Part shown: positions 51,912 through 61,404 of the stretch, piece by piece
Layout: each line of letters opens with the position of its first letter
How positions within the stretch are numbered: position 1 is the first letter of the stretch
Source: Pedobacter schmidteae
GTDB lineage: Bacteria; Bacteroidota; Bacteroidia; Sphingobacteriales; Sphingobacteriaceae
Assembly (NCBI RefSeq): GCF_900564155.1
Contig: NZ_LS999839.1
Coordinates: 6,073,097-6,137,096, forward strand
Length of the DNA stretch: 64,000 bases
Direction of reading: 5' to 3'
Position numbers and translations under genes: made by a program
The notes under the pieces: generated by a model
Seen by the model: the letters and a program-made list of their open reading frames with translations, nothing else
What the model was told of the DNA's origin: nothing
Databases searched by the model: none

Positions 51912-51962
51912 AAATCAGAATAGGTTTGCCGGCAATTTTGTCCGGCAAACCTATTCTGATTT
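51912..51962 (-). terminator. Long-stem terminator of bamA
   Basis: A perfect 21-bp stem (51912-51932 with 51942-51962) and 9-base loop, 11 bases after the bamA stop. The T-run on the minus strand is short, so it may work also as an mRNA-stabilising or processing structure between bamA and ompH. Confidence 0.75.
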
Positions 51963-51973
51963 ATTTATTTCTT

Positions 51974-54541
51974 TTAATTAAATCCGCCAAGTTGTTGCGC
52001 TATACTAAAGTGGAATTGTCCTTTGTTGGCATCCGGTGATCCTGGAATCTTATCAAATCCATATCCCCAGTCAATTCCAAGTAATCCAAATATCGGTAAA
52101 AATATTTTTGCACCAAAACCTGCAGAACGTCTGACGTTAAATGGATTAAAGTCTGAGAACTGGTTCCAGGTGTTACCGGCCTCGCCAAAGGCTACTAAAA
52201 ATGCTGTGGCCTGCTGACTGGCAATTACAGGATACCTTAATTCCATTACATATTTGGTGAAGATAGGGCTACCTGATTGTTGTGCAATATTAGGGTTAGA
52301 ACCTACAGGGATAACCGAGTTGTTGGCATATCCACGCATAGCGATCAATTCAGATCCTTGCAGGAAGTCGAAGCCTTGCATACCATCTCCCCCCAGTTTA
52401 AACCTTTCGAAAGCCGACTGTCCTACAGCGCTGTTATACGAGCCCAGGAAACCAAACTGTGCCTGTGCTTTGATTACAAAGTTACCAGCTAATCTTTGGA
52501 ACCATTGTGATTCAAATTTCCATTTATGGTATTCTGTAAACTTATAGCGTTGCTTATCTGAAGCCGTTTCATAGTTTACATTGTTTAACAATGAGTATGG
52601 AGGAGTAGCCTGTATGGTAAATTTAAAGTATGAACCACTTTTAGGAAAGATTGGGGAGTCTCTTGAGTCCCTGCTCAGTTCCTGCGTTAAGTTAAAGTTA
52701 TACGAAGTACCTGTGCTGAACAAAAATCCTCCGTAGTTCTGTAATATGTATTGTTGTGCGTTGATGGCATGTGTCAACTGGAAATAGTTGTCCGGGAAAT
52801 TCAACCTTCTTCCTAAACTCACCGTAACCCCGTTTAAACGGATTTTTGAGTACTGACTGCTGGAAGGGTCAATGGTACCGTAATAGCTTCTTCCACCGTT
52901 TGATTGAAGGGAAGTAAATGCGCTAATCCCAAAGCTGATTGGCTTTTTACCGCCTAACCACGGCTCAGAGAATGAGAAGCTGTAAGACTGATAGAATTTT
53001 CCGTTTGTTTGTCCACGCAAGCTTAATTTTTGTCCATCGCCTTTTGGCAAAGGTTTATAGGCACTTAAATTGAACAGGTTTCTTAAAGAGAAGTTGTTAA
53101 ACGTTAAACCCAGTGTACCGATGATATTACCACCGCCAAAACCACCGGAAAGTTCAATCTGATCGGAAGGTTTTTCTTCCACATGGTATTCAATATCCAC
53201 TGTTCCATCAGCCGGGTTTGGTTTAGGAACAGGGTTTGTTTTCGACTCATCAAAGTTACCTAACTGACCAATCTCACGCACACTCCTGATCAACAACTCT
53301 TTCGAAAATTTCTCTCCTGGTTTGGTACGGATATCGCGCAAAACCACATGGTCGTTGGTAATTGTATTTCCCACAACGGTAATCCTGTTGTTGGTATATT
53401 GAGGACCCTCGTAAATCCTCATTTCCATCTGAACCGTATCATTGTGGATTTTAGTCTGAACAGGATCTACGTTAAAGGTCAGGTAACCGTCGTTCAGATA
53501 AATACTGGATACATCATCACCATTGGCACTTCCTCTTAATTTTTTCTCCAGTTTCTCTTCACTAAATACCTCTCCTTTTTCAATTCCCAGGGCTCTTTGC
53601 AGGAATTCTGTAGTGTATTTTGCATTACCTACCCATGAAATATCACCGAAATAATATTTTGGACCTTCAAACAGGTCTATTTTAATCCCTACAGCTTTGT
53701 CGCTATACTGGTAAATACTATCTTTTAAAATTACCGCATCACGATAACCTTTATCATGCATTTTGGCAATCAGTTTTACCTTATCCTCATCGTATTTTTC
53801 TTTGTTGAATTTACCGGAGCCAAATACTTTATAGAATGCCTGTTGCTTGGTTTTCTTTAAGAACTTACGCAGCTTGGCTGAAGAAAACTCCTGGTTTCCT
53901 GTAAAATTGATCTCATGAACTTTAACCTTCCGCCCTTTATCTACATGTACCTGTAAAATGACACTATTTTCCTGACTAGGATCGGGCTTGGTTTTATATT
54001 CGACATTGGTAAAGAAATACCCTTTTCCCAATAAAAACTTTTTAATTGTAGCAGTAGTGCTGCTGTACAAGTTATCATTGATGATAGCCTTACCAGGTTT
54101 TTCTCCTAGTTTTTCAAGGATATCAGTTTTCTGAGATTTGCTTACACCTGTAAATTCAAATGAACCCAAACGTGGGCGTTCTACTACTTCTATATCAAAA
54201 TATACCGTATCCTCTACTATTTTCACAATATCCAGCTGTATATCGTCAAACAAGCCCTGAGACCAGAGGTTTTTGATGGCATTGGCTGTCGCTTCACCCG
54301 GCAACACTACTCTTTCTCCTTTGATCAATTTTGAAAGTGTAATGATTACTTCTTTATCCAGATACTGGGTACCAGACAAAGTAGTACCACCGATGATATA
54401 CTCTTTAGGATTGAAATAATCCAGGTCTAATCCTTTAACTTTTAAAGTAGGCGCTGCAGGATTAGTCTGAGGGCGGGTAATCTGTGCCATTGTTGGTAAG
54501 CCAATCAATAACAATAATATAAGTTGGTATATTCTTTTCAT
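51974..54541 (-). CDS. bamA: Outer-membrane assembly factor BamA (Omp85)
   Basis: An 855-residue Omp85 protein. After the signal peptide it has a long N-terminal run of POTRA domains (VKGLDLDYFNPKEYIIGG, VLQVHVDKGRKVKVHEINFTGNQEFSSAKLRKFL, ISWVGNAKYTTEFLQRALGIEKGEVFSEEKLEKKL, RITVVGNTITNDHVVLRDI) and a C-terminal 16-stranded barrel (LSGGFGGGNIIGTLGLTFNN..., RGY motif in AMRGYANN). It inserts beta-barrel proteins in the outer membrane. It follows uppS and precedes the two chaperone genes, the conserved cell-envelope cluster of the phylum. The C-terminus (FHFSIAQQLGGFN) departs slightly from the usual aromatic end. Confidence 0.96.
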   Translation of the reverse strand: MKRIYQLILLLLIGLPTMAQITRPQTNPAAPTLKVKGLDLDYFNPKEYIIGGTTLSGTQYLDKEVIITLSKLIKGERVVLPGEATANAIKNLWSQGLFDDIQLDIVKIVEDTVYFDIEVVERPRLGSFEFTGVSKSQKTDILEKLGEKPGKAIINDNLYSSTTATIKKFLLGKGYFFTNVEYKTKPDPSQENSVILQVHVDKGRKVKVHEINFTGNQEFSSAKLRKFLKKTKQQAFYKVFGSGKFNKEKYDEDKVKLIAKMHDKGYRDAVILKDSIYQYSDKAVGIKIDLFEGPKYYFGDISWVGNAKYTTEFLQRALGIEKGEVFSEEKLEKKLRGSANGDDVSSIYLNDGYLTFNVDPVQTKIHNDTVQMEMRIYEGPQYTNNRITVVGNTITNDHVVLRDIRTKPGEKFSKELLIRSVREIGQLGNFDESKTNPVPKPNPADGTVDIEYHVEEKPSDQIELSGGFGGGNIIGTLGLTFNNFSLRNLFNLSAYKPLPKGDGQKLSLRGQTNGKFYQSYSFSFSEPWLGGKKPISFGISAFTSLQSNGGRSYYGTIDPSSSQYSKIRLNGVTVSLGRRLNFPDNYFQLTHAINAQQYILQNYGGFLFSTGTSYNFNLTQELSRDSRDSPIFPKSGSYFKFTIQATPPYSLLNNVNYETASDKQRYKFTEYHKWKFESQWFQRLAGNFVIKAQAQFGFLGSYNSAVGQSAFERFKLGGDGMQGFDFLQGSELIAMRGYANNSVIPVGSNPNIAQQSGSPIFTKYVMELRYPVIASQQATAFLVAFGEAGNTWNQFSDFNPFNVRRSAGFGAKIFLPIFGLLGIDWGYGFDKIPGSPDANKGQFHFSIAQQLGGFN

Positions 54542-54604
54542 TTACAATCTAAAAATCGATGCTAAGTTAATTTAAACACATGTTAAAAAGTGTTAAAAGT
54601 AAAA

Positions 54605-55345
54605 TTAGTTGAGTTGCTCACTAATTTTACCAAAGCGGCGCTCGCGTTTCTGGTAGTCTACAATGGCTTCAAAAAGGTCTTCCTGTCTGAAGTCAGGCCA
54701 AAGGGTATCGGTAAAATACAGTTCTGTATAGGCCATTTGCCACAACAGGAAATTACTTATCCTATGTTCGCCGCTCGTTCTGATCATCAATTCCGGATCG
54801 GGCATATCTATAGTGGTCAATTGAGCTGCAAATTGCGTTTCATTAATATCTTCAATATTTAATTCCTGATTTTTGACCTGCTGTGCCAGCTTCTTTGCAG
54901 CTTCCACGATTTCCCATTTGGCACTATAGCTAAGGGCCAGGGTTAAGGTACAGCGTGTGTTGTTTGCGGTCTTATCCATGGCGCTTTTCAAATCATCAAT
55001 ACACCTTTGAGGAAGCGATGAGATATCGCCGATGGCATTGAGACGGATGTTATTTTTGGTCAGTGTTTGTGTTTCCTGGTTGATGGTTGAAATCAGCAAC
55101 TCCATTAAGGCATTTACCTCCTCAATGGGCCGGTTCCAGTTTTCGGTTGAAAAAGCGTAAACCGTAAGGTATTTAATTCCGATATCCACACAGCCTTCTA
55201 CAATATCTTTTACGGATAACACGCCACTTTCATGGCCAAATGCCCTGAATTTACCTTGATTTTTGGCCCATCTGCCATTTCCATCCATAATGATGGCGAT
55301 GTGTTCCGGCAAGCGGGTAATATCTATTTGTTCTTTAAATCCCAT
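54605..55345 (-). CDS. uppS: Isoprenyl transferase (undecaprenyl diphosphate synthase)
   Basis: A 246-residue cis-prenyltransferase that builds the lipid carrier for peptidoglycan and O-antigen. The catalytic Asp is in AIIMDGNGRWAK (about D21), YAFSTENWNRP holds the conserved FSTENW motif, and RTSGEHRISNFLLWQMAYTELYFTD the C-terminal RTSGExRLSNFLLWQ block with pyrophosphate-binding arginines. It lies between the PorG-like gene (19-base gap) and bamA (63-base gap). Confidence 0.97.
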   Translation of the reverse strand: MGFKEQIDITRLPEHIAIIMDGNGRWAKNQGKFRAFGHESGVLSVKDIVEGCVDIGIKYLTVYAFSTENWNRPIEEVNALMELLISTINQETQTLTKNNIRLNAIGDISSLPQRCIDDLKSAMDKTANNTRCTLTLALSYSAKWEIVEAAKKLAQQVKNQELNIEDINETQFAAQLTTIDMPDPELMIRTSGEHRISNFLLWQMAYTELYFTDTLWPDFRQEDLFEAIVDYQKRERRFGKISEQLN

Positions 55346-55364
55346 TTATTTTCCGCAAATATGC

Positions 55365-56162
55365 TTAAAATGTATAACATTTTTGGGACACAAAGGTATA
55401 AGATATGCCAATACCTACAAACATATATGTATCTCTTTTTCTAAAATCGCCTCTCTGCACACCTACAGCCCCATATTGGGTAAGCGAAGGATCTGAAAGA
55501 AACTTACGATCAGCTAAATAGGCATCATTTTTCCAGATAATCGGGTCAGGATACCTGCCACTTACGTCATCCAGATAATCGGTATAGGCAGTACGGTATC
55601 CGATCTGCGAAAACAGTCCCAGATTATCTTTTATCCTTACCTTGATCCCTACACCATACGGCACACTCAGCGCATAATTGCGGTAAGCTTCTGTTTGGCC
55701 TTCGGTTTGATAATATCTCAGATTGTAGGTTTTATCGTTATAAGTTGCTTTCGGATTATAAAAAACAAGGCCCATACCGCTAAAAATATAAGGGCTAAAC
55801 TTTTTGGTACCTCCACCGGCAAAATAATTCAAAAAGTTAAAATCAACCTGCAAACCAACTTCATTTAAACTGGTCTTAAAATTCAGGTTCCGGTCTCTGA
55901 ACTGGGCGTTTTCAGCGTCTGCATCATTGGCTTTAATCTTACCGTAGGTATAATGAACTCCCACTGCCCAGTAAGGATCAATGTTTAATTTTGCATAGGC
56001 ACCCAGCGAAAGACCACTTATTTTTAAAAGCTTATCCTGATTCAAATCTCCAATATACCCTGCTCCGCCCCCCATTAAGCCAAGCTCAAAAGTTTGCGCA
56101 TACCCTACTGAAATCCCTGAAAAGAGAAATACAGAAAAAGCCAGTGAACGGAGGTACTGCAT
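55365..56162 (-). CDS. PorG-like outer-membrane beta-barrel protein (DUF6089)
   Basis: A 265-residue exported barrel: signal peptide (to VGYAQTF), then alternating strands such as FELGLMGGGAGYIGDLNQ, KLNIDPYWAVGVHYTYGKI, FSPYIFSGMGLVFYNP and YMFVGIGISYTFV. The MGGGAGYIGDL start and its place before uppS-bamA match DUF6089, the family of PorG of the type IX secretion system. Whether this organism uses it for secretion is not known. The ATG is directly after the nadK stop (one base apart). Confidence 0.78.
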   Translation of the reverse strand: MQYLRSLAFSVFLFSGISVGYAQTFELGLMGGGAGYIGDLNQDKLLKISGLSLGAYAKLNIDPYWAVGVHYTYGKIKANDADAENAQFRDRNLNFKTSLNEVGLQVDFNFLNYFAGGGTKKFSPYIFSGMGLVFYNPKATYNDKTYNLRYYQTEGQTEAYRNYALSVPYGVGIKVRIKDNLGLFSQIGYRTAYTDYLDDVSGRYPDPIIWKNDAYLADRKFLSDPSLTQYGAVGVQRGDFRKRDTYMFVGIGISYTFVSQKCYTF

Positions 56163-56163
56163 A

Positions 56164-57045
56164 TTAATAATTACGGGTGTCTATACCCCAAAGCAATTTA
56201 TTTCTTAACGTAGTTAGGTAACTTTCGTTATTGAGCCTGATTAAATTTACATGAAACCGGGCTTTACTGAGGGTAACTTTTACCGACCGGTCTACCGTTT
56301 CTGTCCTCGAATCGCAGGATACCAAAAACTTGGCACTTCGGGCTTCCACCTCAAAAGTTAAGGAAACATCGTCGGGAACGATTAGCGGTCTGACATTTAA
56401 ATTGTGCGGAGCAATAGGCGTAATAACAAAGTTCTGAGAACTTGGATAAATAATCGGTCCGCCGCAGCTTAAAGAGTAGGCTGTTGACCCTGTTGGGGTA
56501 GCAATAATCAAACCGTCAGCCCAATAAGAATTCACAAACTCATTGTTCATATAGGCATGAATAATCATCATGGCAGAGTTGTCTCTGCGATGTATGGTAA
56601 TGTCATTCAGCGCGAAATTCTCTTCTCCAAACAAGTCATAGGTCGATTCTAAATTCAGCAAAGTCCGTTTATCAAGCGCGTACTCTTTATTCATCAAAGC
56701 CTCAATAGCGGTTCTGATTTCGTCTTTATTGATACTGGCCAGAAAACCAAGTCTTCCGAAATTGATTCCGATGACAGGAATGCCCGAATCGCGCACCAGC
56801 GACAAAGTATCCAGCAAGGTACCGTCGCCCCCCAGGCTAACCAACACCTCTGTTTCACCCAGCAGCTCCTTATGTTGGGTAAATGCCGTGATGTGACTGG
56901 GTAACTTGATCTTATCTTTTATGAAATCGAGGTATTTCTTATAAACAAGGATAGGAGTTTTATATTCATCAAGCACATTAAACACTTCCTGAACATAAGG
57001 TAATACACTGTTATTAAACTCCCTTCCGTAAATTGCAATCTTCAT
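56164..57045 (-). CDS. nadK: NAD kinase
   Basis: A 293-residue ATP-NAD kinase with the active-site block VSLGGDGTLLDTLSLV (GGDG), the NE/D motif in FALNDITIHR, and the glycine-rich ATPTGSTAYSLSCGGPIIYPSS that binds NAD. It makes NADP. It ends one base before the PorG-like gene and follows a CBS-domain gene by 51 bases, the expected Bacteroidetes order. Confidence 0.97.
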   Translation of the reverse strand: MKIAIYGREFNNSVLPYVQEVFNVLDEYKTPILVYKKYLDFIKDKIKLPSHITAFTQHKELLGETEVLVSLGGDGTLLDTLSLVRDSGIPVIGINFGRLGFLASINKDEIRTAIEALMNKEYALDKRTLLNLESTYDLFGEENFALNDITIHRRDNSAMMIIHAYMNNEFVNSYWADGLIIATPTGSTAYSLSCGGPIIYPSSQNFVITPIAPHNLNVRPLIVPDDVSLTFEVEARSAKFLVSCDSRTETVDRSVKVTLSKARFHVNLIRLNNESYLTTLRNKLLWGIDTRNY

Positions 57046-57096
57046 TTATTTAGTGTCTATTTTTGTTTTTAAAGGCCAGAATTGATCAGGGACCAT

Positions 57097-57759
57097 CTAT
57101 ACGTTCAGGTAATTCATAAATGAATTGAACCTGTCTTCAGTCCCATCGTCTGCCTTAGTATTGTTAAACACTGCTTTTACCTGATAACTATACCTTTCAA
57201 AAGAAGCGATAATACCAGATAATTCGGTTTTATTAATTTTTAAGGTTACCTCCAGCTTTGTAGAATCGGGAAATGTTTGCACGTAAGACGACAAAATCTG
57301 CGCATTATCGCCCTCTACAATCTGTGCCATGTGCGCCAAAGAATTGTTTCTGTTACTGATTTCCAATACAATAATTCCGCCCGGTTCTTTTACCGCAAAA
57401 AGATCGGCGGCAAAACACAGCAAATTATTAACAGCAACTAAGCCGATGTAATTTTTTTTATAGTCGAGTACCGGCACTACCGACAGTTTTAACTGATCCA
57501 ACAGTCTGATCACATCATAAGCATGCGCATCCTCGTATACAAAGGGGTTTAACAAGGACAATGAAAGTGCACCCACCGGTGTTTCCACATCCTTTACCTC
57601 AATTAGCTCATCTTCCGACAACAGTCCTAAAAACTGGGTTTCGTTAACTATTGGTAAATGCGACAGTTTGAACTCAGTCATCCTTTCCAAAGACTTCTGA
57701 ACAGTATCAGATGTTTTTAGCGGGGGGATGGAATTGGATAAGAGTTCGGCTGCCAGCAT
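57097..57759 (-). CDS. CBS-domain protein
   Basis: A 220-residue soluble protein with two CBS motifs: SDTVQKSLERMTEFKLSHLPIVNETQFLGLLSEDELI and EDAHAYDVIRLLDQLKLSVVPVLDYKKNYIGLVAVNNLL. A C-terminal part with an ACT-like pattern follows (GIIVLEISNRNNSLAHMAQIVE, SGIIASFERYSYQVKAVF). CBS pairs bind adenine nucleotides. It lies three bases after the alpha/beta hydrolase and before nadK, so it may sense nucleotide state, but this is inference. Confidence 0.9.
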   Translation of the reverse strand: MLAAELLSNSIPPLKTSDTVQKSLERMTEFKLSHLPIVNETQFLGLLSEDELIEVKDVETPVGALSLSLLNPFVYEDAHAYDVIRLLDQLKLSVVPVLDYKKNYIGLVAVNNLLCFAADLFAVKEPGGIIVLEISNRNNSLAHMAQIVEGDNAQILSSYVQTFPDSTKLEVTLKINKTELSGIIASFERYSYQVKAVFNNTKADDGTEDRFNSFMNYLNV

Positions 57760-57762
57760 AGT

Positions 57763-58527
57763 CTATTTAAGTAAAATTCTGTTTAAAAACTTCTCAAGGA
57801 ATTCGTTAAAAATCTGTGGGCGTTCCATCATCGGTGCATGTCCACATTTATCTACCCAATTCAATTCAGAGTTGGGCAGCAGTTCATGAAATTCTTCTGC
57901 TACTTCAGGTGGGGTCACTTTATCCTGCATTCCCCAAATTAGCGATACCGGTATGGTAATTCTGGAAAGATCTTTGGACATATTATGCCTGATGGCCGAT
58001 TTTGCCAACGCCAGAATACGAATGACCCTCGATCGTTCATTTACAGTTTTATATACCTCATCTACCAGTTCTTTTGTTGCTGTTGCCGGATCATAAAATG
58101 TAAACGCCACTTTTTCGCGAATGTAATCGTAGCTTTCTCTTTTCGGAAAAGAGCCTCCAAATGCATTTTCATACAATCCGGAACTACCCGTAAGTACAAG
58201 GGCTTTTACGCTTTCCTGATGCGCCAGGGTAAATACCAGCCCCACATGTCCACCCAATGAATTTCCTATCAAAACAACCTGATTAATCTTTTTATGCTTT
58301 AAAAATTTATTTACATATTTAGACAAGCTCCTCACACCAAGTGTTAGAATAGGAAGTTCATATATTGGTAAAATTGGCACCAGAATATGATAACTATCTT
58401 TAAAACGATCAATTACCGGCTCCCAGTTGCTCAACTCTCCCATCAAACCATGAAGTAATACCAGGGTTTCACCTTTTCCGGCTTCTATATATTTAAACCC
58501 ACCTTCGTCTATTACTTCGTATGTCAT
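57763..58527 (-). CDS. Alpha/beta-fold hydrolase
   Basis: A 254-residue hydrolase with nucleophile elbow GNSLGGHVGL, oxyanion region LVLLHGLMGELSNWE, acid in LIWGMQDKVTPPEVA and His in KCGHAPMMERPQIFNEFL. It has no signal peptide. The substrate is unknown. It heads the transcript that continues with the CBS protein, nadK and the envelope cluster. Confidence 0.9.
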   Translation of the reverse strand: MTYEVIDEGGFKYIEAGKGETLVLLHGLMGELSNWEPVIDRFKDSYHILVPILPIYELPILTLGVRSLSKYVNKFLKHKKINQVVLIGNSLGGHVGLVFTLAHQESVKALVLTGSSGLYENAFGGSFPKRESYDYIREKVAFTFYDPATATKELVDEVYKTVNERSRVIRILALAKSAIRHNMSKDLSRITIPVSLIWGMQDKVTPPEVAEEFHELLPNSELNWVDKCGHAPMMERPQIFNEFLEKFLNRILLK

Positions 58528-58643
58528 ATATTTTTTTTGTGTAATGATTATTGCTACTAAGTTAGTAGAGTAAAATTAATTTAATGTAATTTAATATATT
58601 AATTTATAGAAAATAACTTAATTGTAGTAATGTGCAGCACAAT

Positions 58644-59090
58644 TTATGCCAATTGCTTCTTTACCAGTTCCGCTATTAACTTACCATCGGCCTTACCTGC
58701 CAGTTCTTTATTGGCCAGTCCCATTACCTTTCCCATATCTTTAACCGAGCTTGCTCCCGAATCTTTAATCAGCTGTATGATGATCTGCTCTATTTCGGCA
58801 GCATCCAGTTGTTTGGGCATAAAAGCACTGATCACGGCTATCTCTTCTTCCTCTACAATGCTCAGATCTTCCCTACCCTGTTGTTTATAAATATCAGCAG
58901 ATTCTTTTCTTTGTTTAATCAGCTTCTGCAACAGTTTCAGTTCCGTTTCTTCGGTAATTTCCTCGGTATTTCCTTTTTCTGTTTTTGCCAATAACAATGC
59001 GGCTTTAATTGCTCTTAAGCCTCTTAACCTAGCCTGGTCTTTGGCCAGCATTGCTTGTTTTATTTCCTGGTCTATTGTATTTGATATCAT
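58644..59090 (-). CDS. GatB/YqeY domain protein
   Basis: A 148-residue YqeY-type protein, the free-standing form of the tRNA-binding tail domain of GatB. IDQEIKQAMLAKDQARLRGLRAIKAALLLAKTEKG and LQKLIKQRKESADIYKQQGREDL, then SVKDMGKVMGLANKELAGKADG, follow the family closely. Its exact role is unknown; it may help tRNA-dependent amidation. It is 12 bases after the SDR stop and likely co-transcribed. Confidence 0.93.
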   Translation of the reverse strand: MISNTIDQEIKQAMLAKDQARLRGLRAIKAALLLAKTEKGNTEEITEETELKLLQKLIKQRKESADIYKQQGREDLSIVEEEEIAVISAFMPKQLDAAEIEQIIIQLIKDSGASSVKDMGKVMGLANKELAGKADGKLIAELVKKQLA

Positions 59091-59102
59091 TGTTGTTCTC
59101 CT

Positions 59103-59858
59103 TTATTTTCTATCTAATATGGTGCCCGTTGCCTGGGCGGTTGGCATGATCAACATATCGTTAATATTTACATGAGCAGGTCTGCTTACTACAAACCAGA
59201 TGGCTTCGGCAATATCATCGGCAATCAAAGGCTCCAATCCGTCATAAACCTTTTTGGCCCTGCCTTCATCCCCTTTAAAACGTACGATCGAAAATTCCGT
59301 TTCTACCATTCCAGGGTGTATGGCTGTCACTTTGATACCGTGGGTTAACAGGTCTATCCGCATACTCTTACTCAAAGCATCCACAGCGTGTTTAGTGGCG
59401 CAATACACATTGCCATTCGGATACACCTCCTTGCCTGCAATAGAACCAATGTTAATGATGTGTCCACTTTTTTCAGCTACCATCCAGTTGGATACAATTT
59501 TGGTCGAATAAAGCAATCCTTTAATATTGGTATCAATCATGGTATCCCAATCGCTAATGTCGCCTTTATGAATCGGATCCAGGCCCTGACTCAGTCCGGC
59601 GTTATTGATCAGTACATCTATCTTTTTCCATTGTATTGGTAAGGTTTCCAATGCATAGGAAAGGTTTTCAAAATCCCTGATATCTGCCACAATCCTTTTT
59701 ACAGCCACCCCATACTTATCTTCCAGATGTTTGCCAACTTTTGTCAGCAACTCTTCCCTTCTGGCTATCAATACTAAATTGTACCCCTGTGCAGCAAATA
59801 AGTGTGCACATGCGGCTCCTATGCCTGAAGTCGCTCCTGTAATTAATGCTGTTTTCAT
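59103..59858 (-). CDS. Short-chain dehydrogenase/reductase (YdfG-like)
   Basis: A 251-residue classical SDR: cofactor motif TGATSGIGAAC at 7-17, NNAG (about 86-89), catalytic Ser in NIGSIAGKEVYPNG, and YxxxK in VYCATKHAVDALSKS. The sequence IHPGMVETEFSIVRF and the C-terminus match the branch that includes serine/3-hydroxy acid dehydrogenase YdfG. It likely uses NADP (Arg in LIARREELL). The substrate is not certain. Confidence 0.9.
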   Translation of the reverse strand: MKTALITGATSGIGAACAHLFAAQGYNLVLIARREELLTKVGKHLEDKYGVAVKRIVADIRDFENLSYALETLPIQWKKIDVLINNAGLSQGLDPIHKGDISDWDTMIDTNIKGLLYSTKIVSNWMVAEKSGHIINIGSIAGKEVYPNGNVYCATKHAVDALSKSMRIDLLTHGIKVTAIHPGMVETEFSIVRFKGDEGRAKKVYDGLEPLIADDIAEAIWFVVSRPAHVNINDMLIMPTAQATGTILDRK

Positions 59859-59907
59859 GTCAATAAGTTATTTCATCAGCAAATATCTGATAATTTAGCT
59901 ACTAAAC

Positions 59908-60645
59908 TTACTCAAAAAATAAACTGAAAGTCACGTGACGCAACATCAGTTTATCAATAGGTGCCGAATACGGGCTCGGGTCGTTTTTTAAAATATTGCC
60001 GAGGGCATACGACAATTTTATTTCAGGCGACATTTTAAAATACTCGAAATAAAGATCCATCCCAAAACCTGCCTCCAGCGATACAAAGTTCTTTTTGTTC
60101 TTCAGAAATTTCTCCATAGGCCCGAAAGAAGCATCATTACTTCTTTTTTTTGACGCAATATCCATCGAATACTTTGCCCCTCCAATGATGTAAGCTCTAA
60201 AATTATTCCTTCTGTCAGATTTTAACTTAATACCCAAGGGGAAGTCGACCATGGTAGATTGTACCTTTTTTTCGACAGGAGCTTCCAATCCCTCAAATTC
60301 ATAATAGGCCAGCCGGTCGTTAAACACCAATGTTGGCGTGAACCTGAGGTCTGCATTTTCGCCCAAACGCTGATTTACTACAAATCCGATCCCGAAGCCC
60401 GGTGAAGAGTTGGAGTAAAGCGACTTTAGCGGACCGGAAACCGGTGCATTATTGTTGTCCGCATCCAGAAAAGGCTCCTGCCATTGGCTCTTTTTCAAAA
60501 ATTTAAATTCTGAAGACAGGTATTGAAACGTAAAGCCGAAATGTAAATTATCATCATCTACTCCCCCACCCCAGTTTTGGGCATTGGCGGTATGCATGGC
60601 AAATACAGCCAGCAGTAGCAGATATAATTTTTTCTTTTTCAGCAT
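59908..60645 (-). CDS. porT: PorT-family outer-membrane beta-barrel protein
   Basis: A 245-residue exported barrel with signal peptide (to TANAQNW) and the PorT pattern: DNLHFGFTFQYLSSEFKFLKK, SSPGFGIGFVVNQRLGENADLRFTPTLVF, MVDFPLGIKLKSDRRNNFRAYIIGGAKYSMDIAS. The gene next to ubiE is a PorT homologue in many Bacteroidetes, which supports the name. In P. gingivalis PorT is needed for type IX secretion; here the role is inferred from homology by eye. Confidence 0.82.
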   Translation of the reverse strand: MLKKKKLYLLLLAVFAMHTANAQNWGGGVDDDNLHFGFTFQYLSSEFKFLKKSQWQEPFLDADNNNAPVSGPLKSLYSNSSPGFGIGFVVNQRLGENADLRFTPTLVFNDRLAYYEFEGLEAPVEKKVQSTMVDFPLGIKLKSDRRNNFRAYIIGGAKYSMDIASKKRSNDASFGPMEKFLKNKKNFVSLEAGFGMDLYFEYFKMSPEIKLSYALGNILKNDPSPYSAPIDKLMLRHVTFSLFFE

Positions 60646-60672
60646 TTATTGTATTGGTGAGCCCAGCTCAGT

Positions 60673-61404
60673 TTATTTGACACCTGTATAAATTGCACTT
60701 ATTCCAAATGTAAGCCGGATATCTTTAGTTTTTTTAAAACCTACTTTATCCATCAGTTTCAGAAAATCATCGCCATCCGGAAACGCAGCCACCGATTCGG
60801 GCAGATAGGTATATGCACATCTATCTTTAGAAAAAACCTTTCCAAAAAAAGGAAGCACCTGGTTGGAATAAAAATTATAAGCTTGTTTGACTGGGAAGGC
60901 CCTTGGCTTTGAAAACTCCAGGATCACAATTTTCCCTTCCGGTTTCAATACCCGGTACATATCGGCCAGTCCTTTTTCCAGGTTCTGGTAGTTCCTAACG
61001 CCAAAAGCTACAGTGATGGCATCGAAATGGTCATCCGCAAAGTGCAAACCTTCCGAATCGCCCAACTGAACAGAAAAAACAGGTTGCAGGTTCCGCTCAT
61101 TGATCTTTTTCCGGGCAACATCCAACATCCCTTCAGAAATATCTACGCCTATTACCTTTTCCGGTTTCAGCATCTGAATGGCTTCAAAAGCAAAATCCCC
61201 GGTGCCGGTAGCTACATCCAGCATGATCCGTGGTTTTATAGCCTTGAGCTCCTTTATTGCCTTTTTTCTCCATAAAATGTCAATCCCCAGCGACAGGAAG
61301 TGATTTAAAAAATCATAAGTTCCTGCTATATTGTTAAACATTGTAGCCACCTGTTCTTTCTTGGTAGCATTTTGAGATTGGTACGGTGTGATGTTTTCGC
61401 TCAT
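60673..61404 (-). CDS. ubiE: Demethylmenaquinone methyltransferase
   Basis: A 243-residue class I methyltransferase from the ATG at 61404. A TTG four codons upstream overlaps a promoter box and is rejected. VATMFNNIAGTYDFLNHFLSLGIDILWRKKAI is the UbiE/MenG signature, followed by the SAM motif LDVATGTGDFA, GVDISEGMLDVARKK and TVAFGVRNYQNL, and the end ISAIYTGVK. It makes menaquinone from demethylmenaquinone; Bacteroidetes mostly have no ubiquinone. It is divergent from engB with 52 bases between start codons. Confidence 0.95.
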   Translation of the reverse strand: MSENITPYQSQNATKKEQVATMFNNIAGTYDFLNHFLSLGIDILWRKKAIKELKAIKPRIMLDVATGTGDFAFEAIQMLKPEKVIGVDISEGMLDVARKKINERNLQPVFSVQLGDSEGLHFADDHFDAITVAFGVRNYQNLEKGLADMYRVLKPEGKIVILEFSKPRAFPVKQAYNFYSNQVLPFFGKVFSKDRCAYTYLPESVAAFPDGDDFLKLMDKVGFKKTKDIRLTFGISAIYTGVK

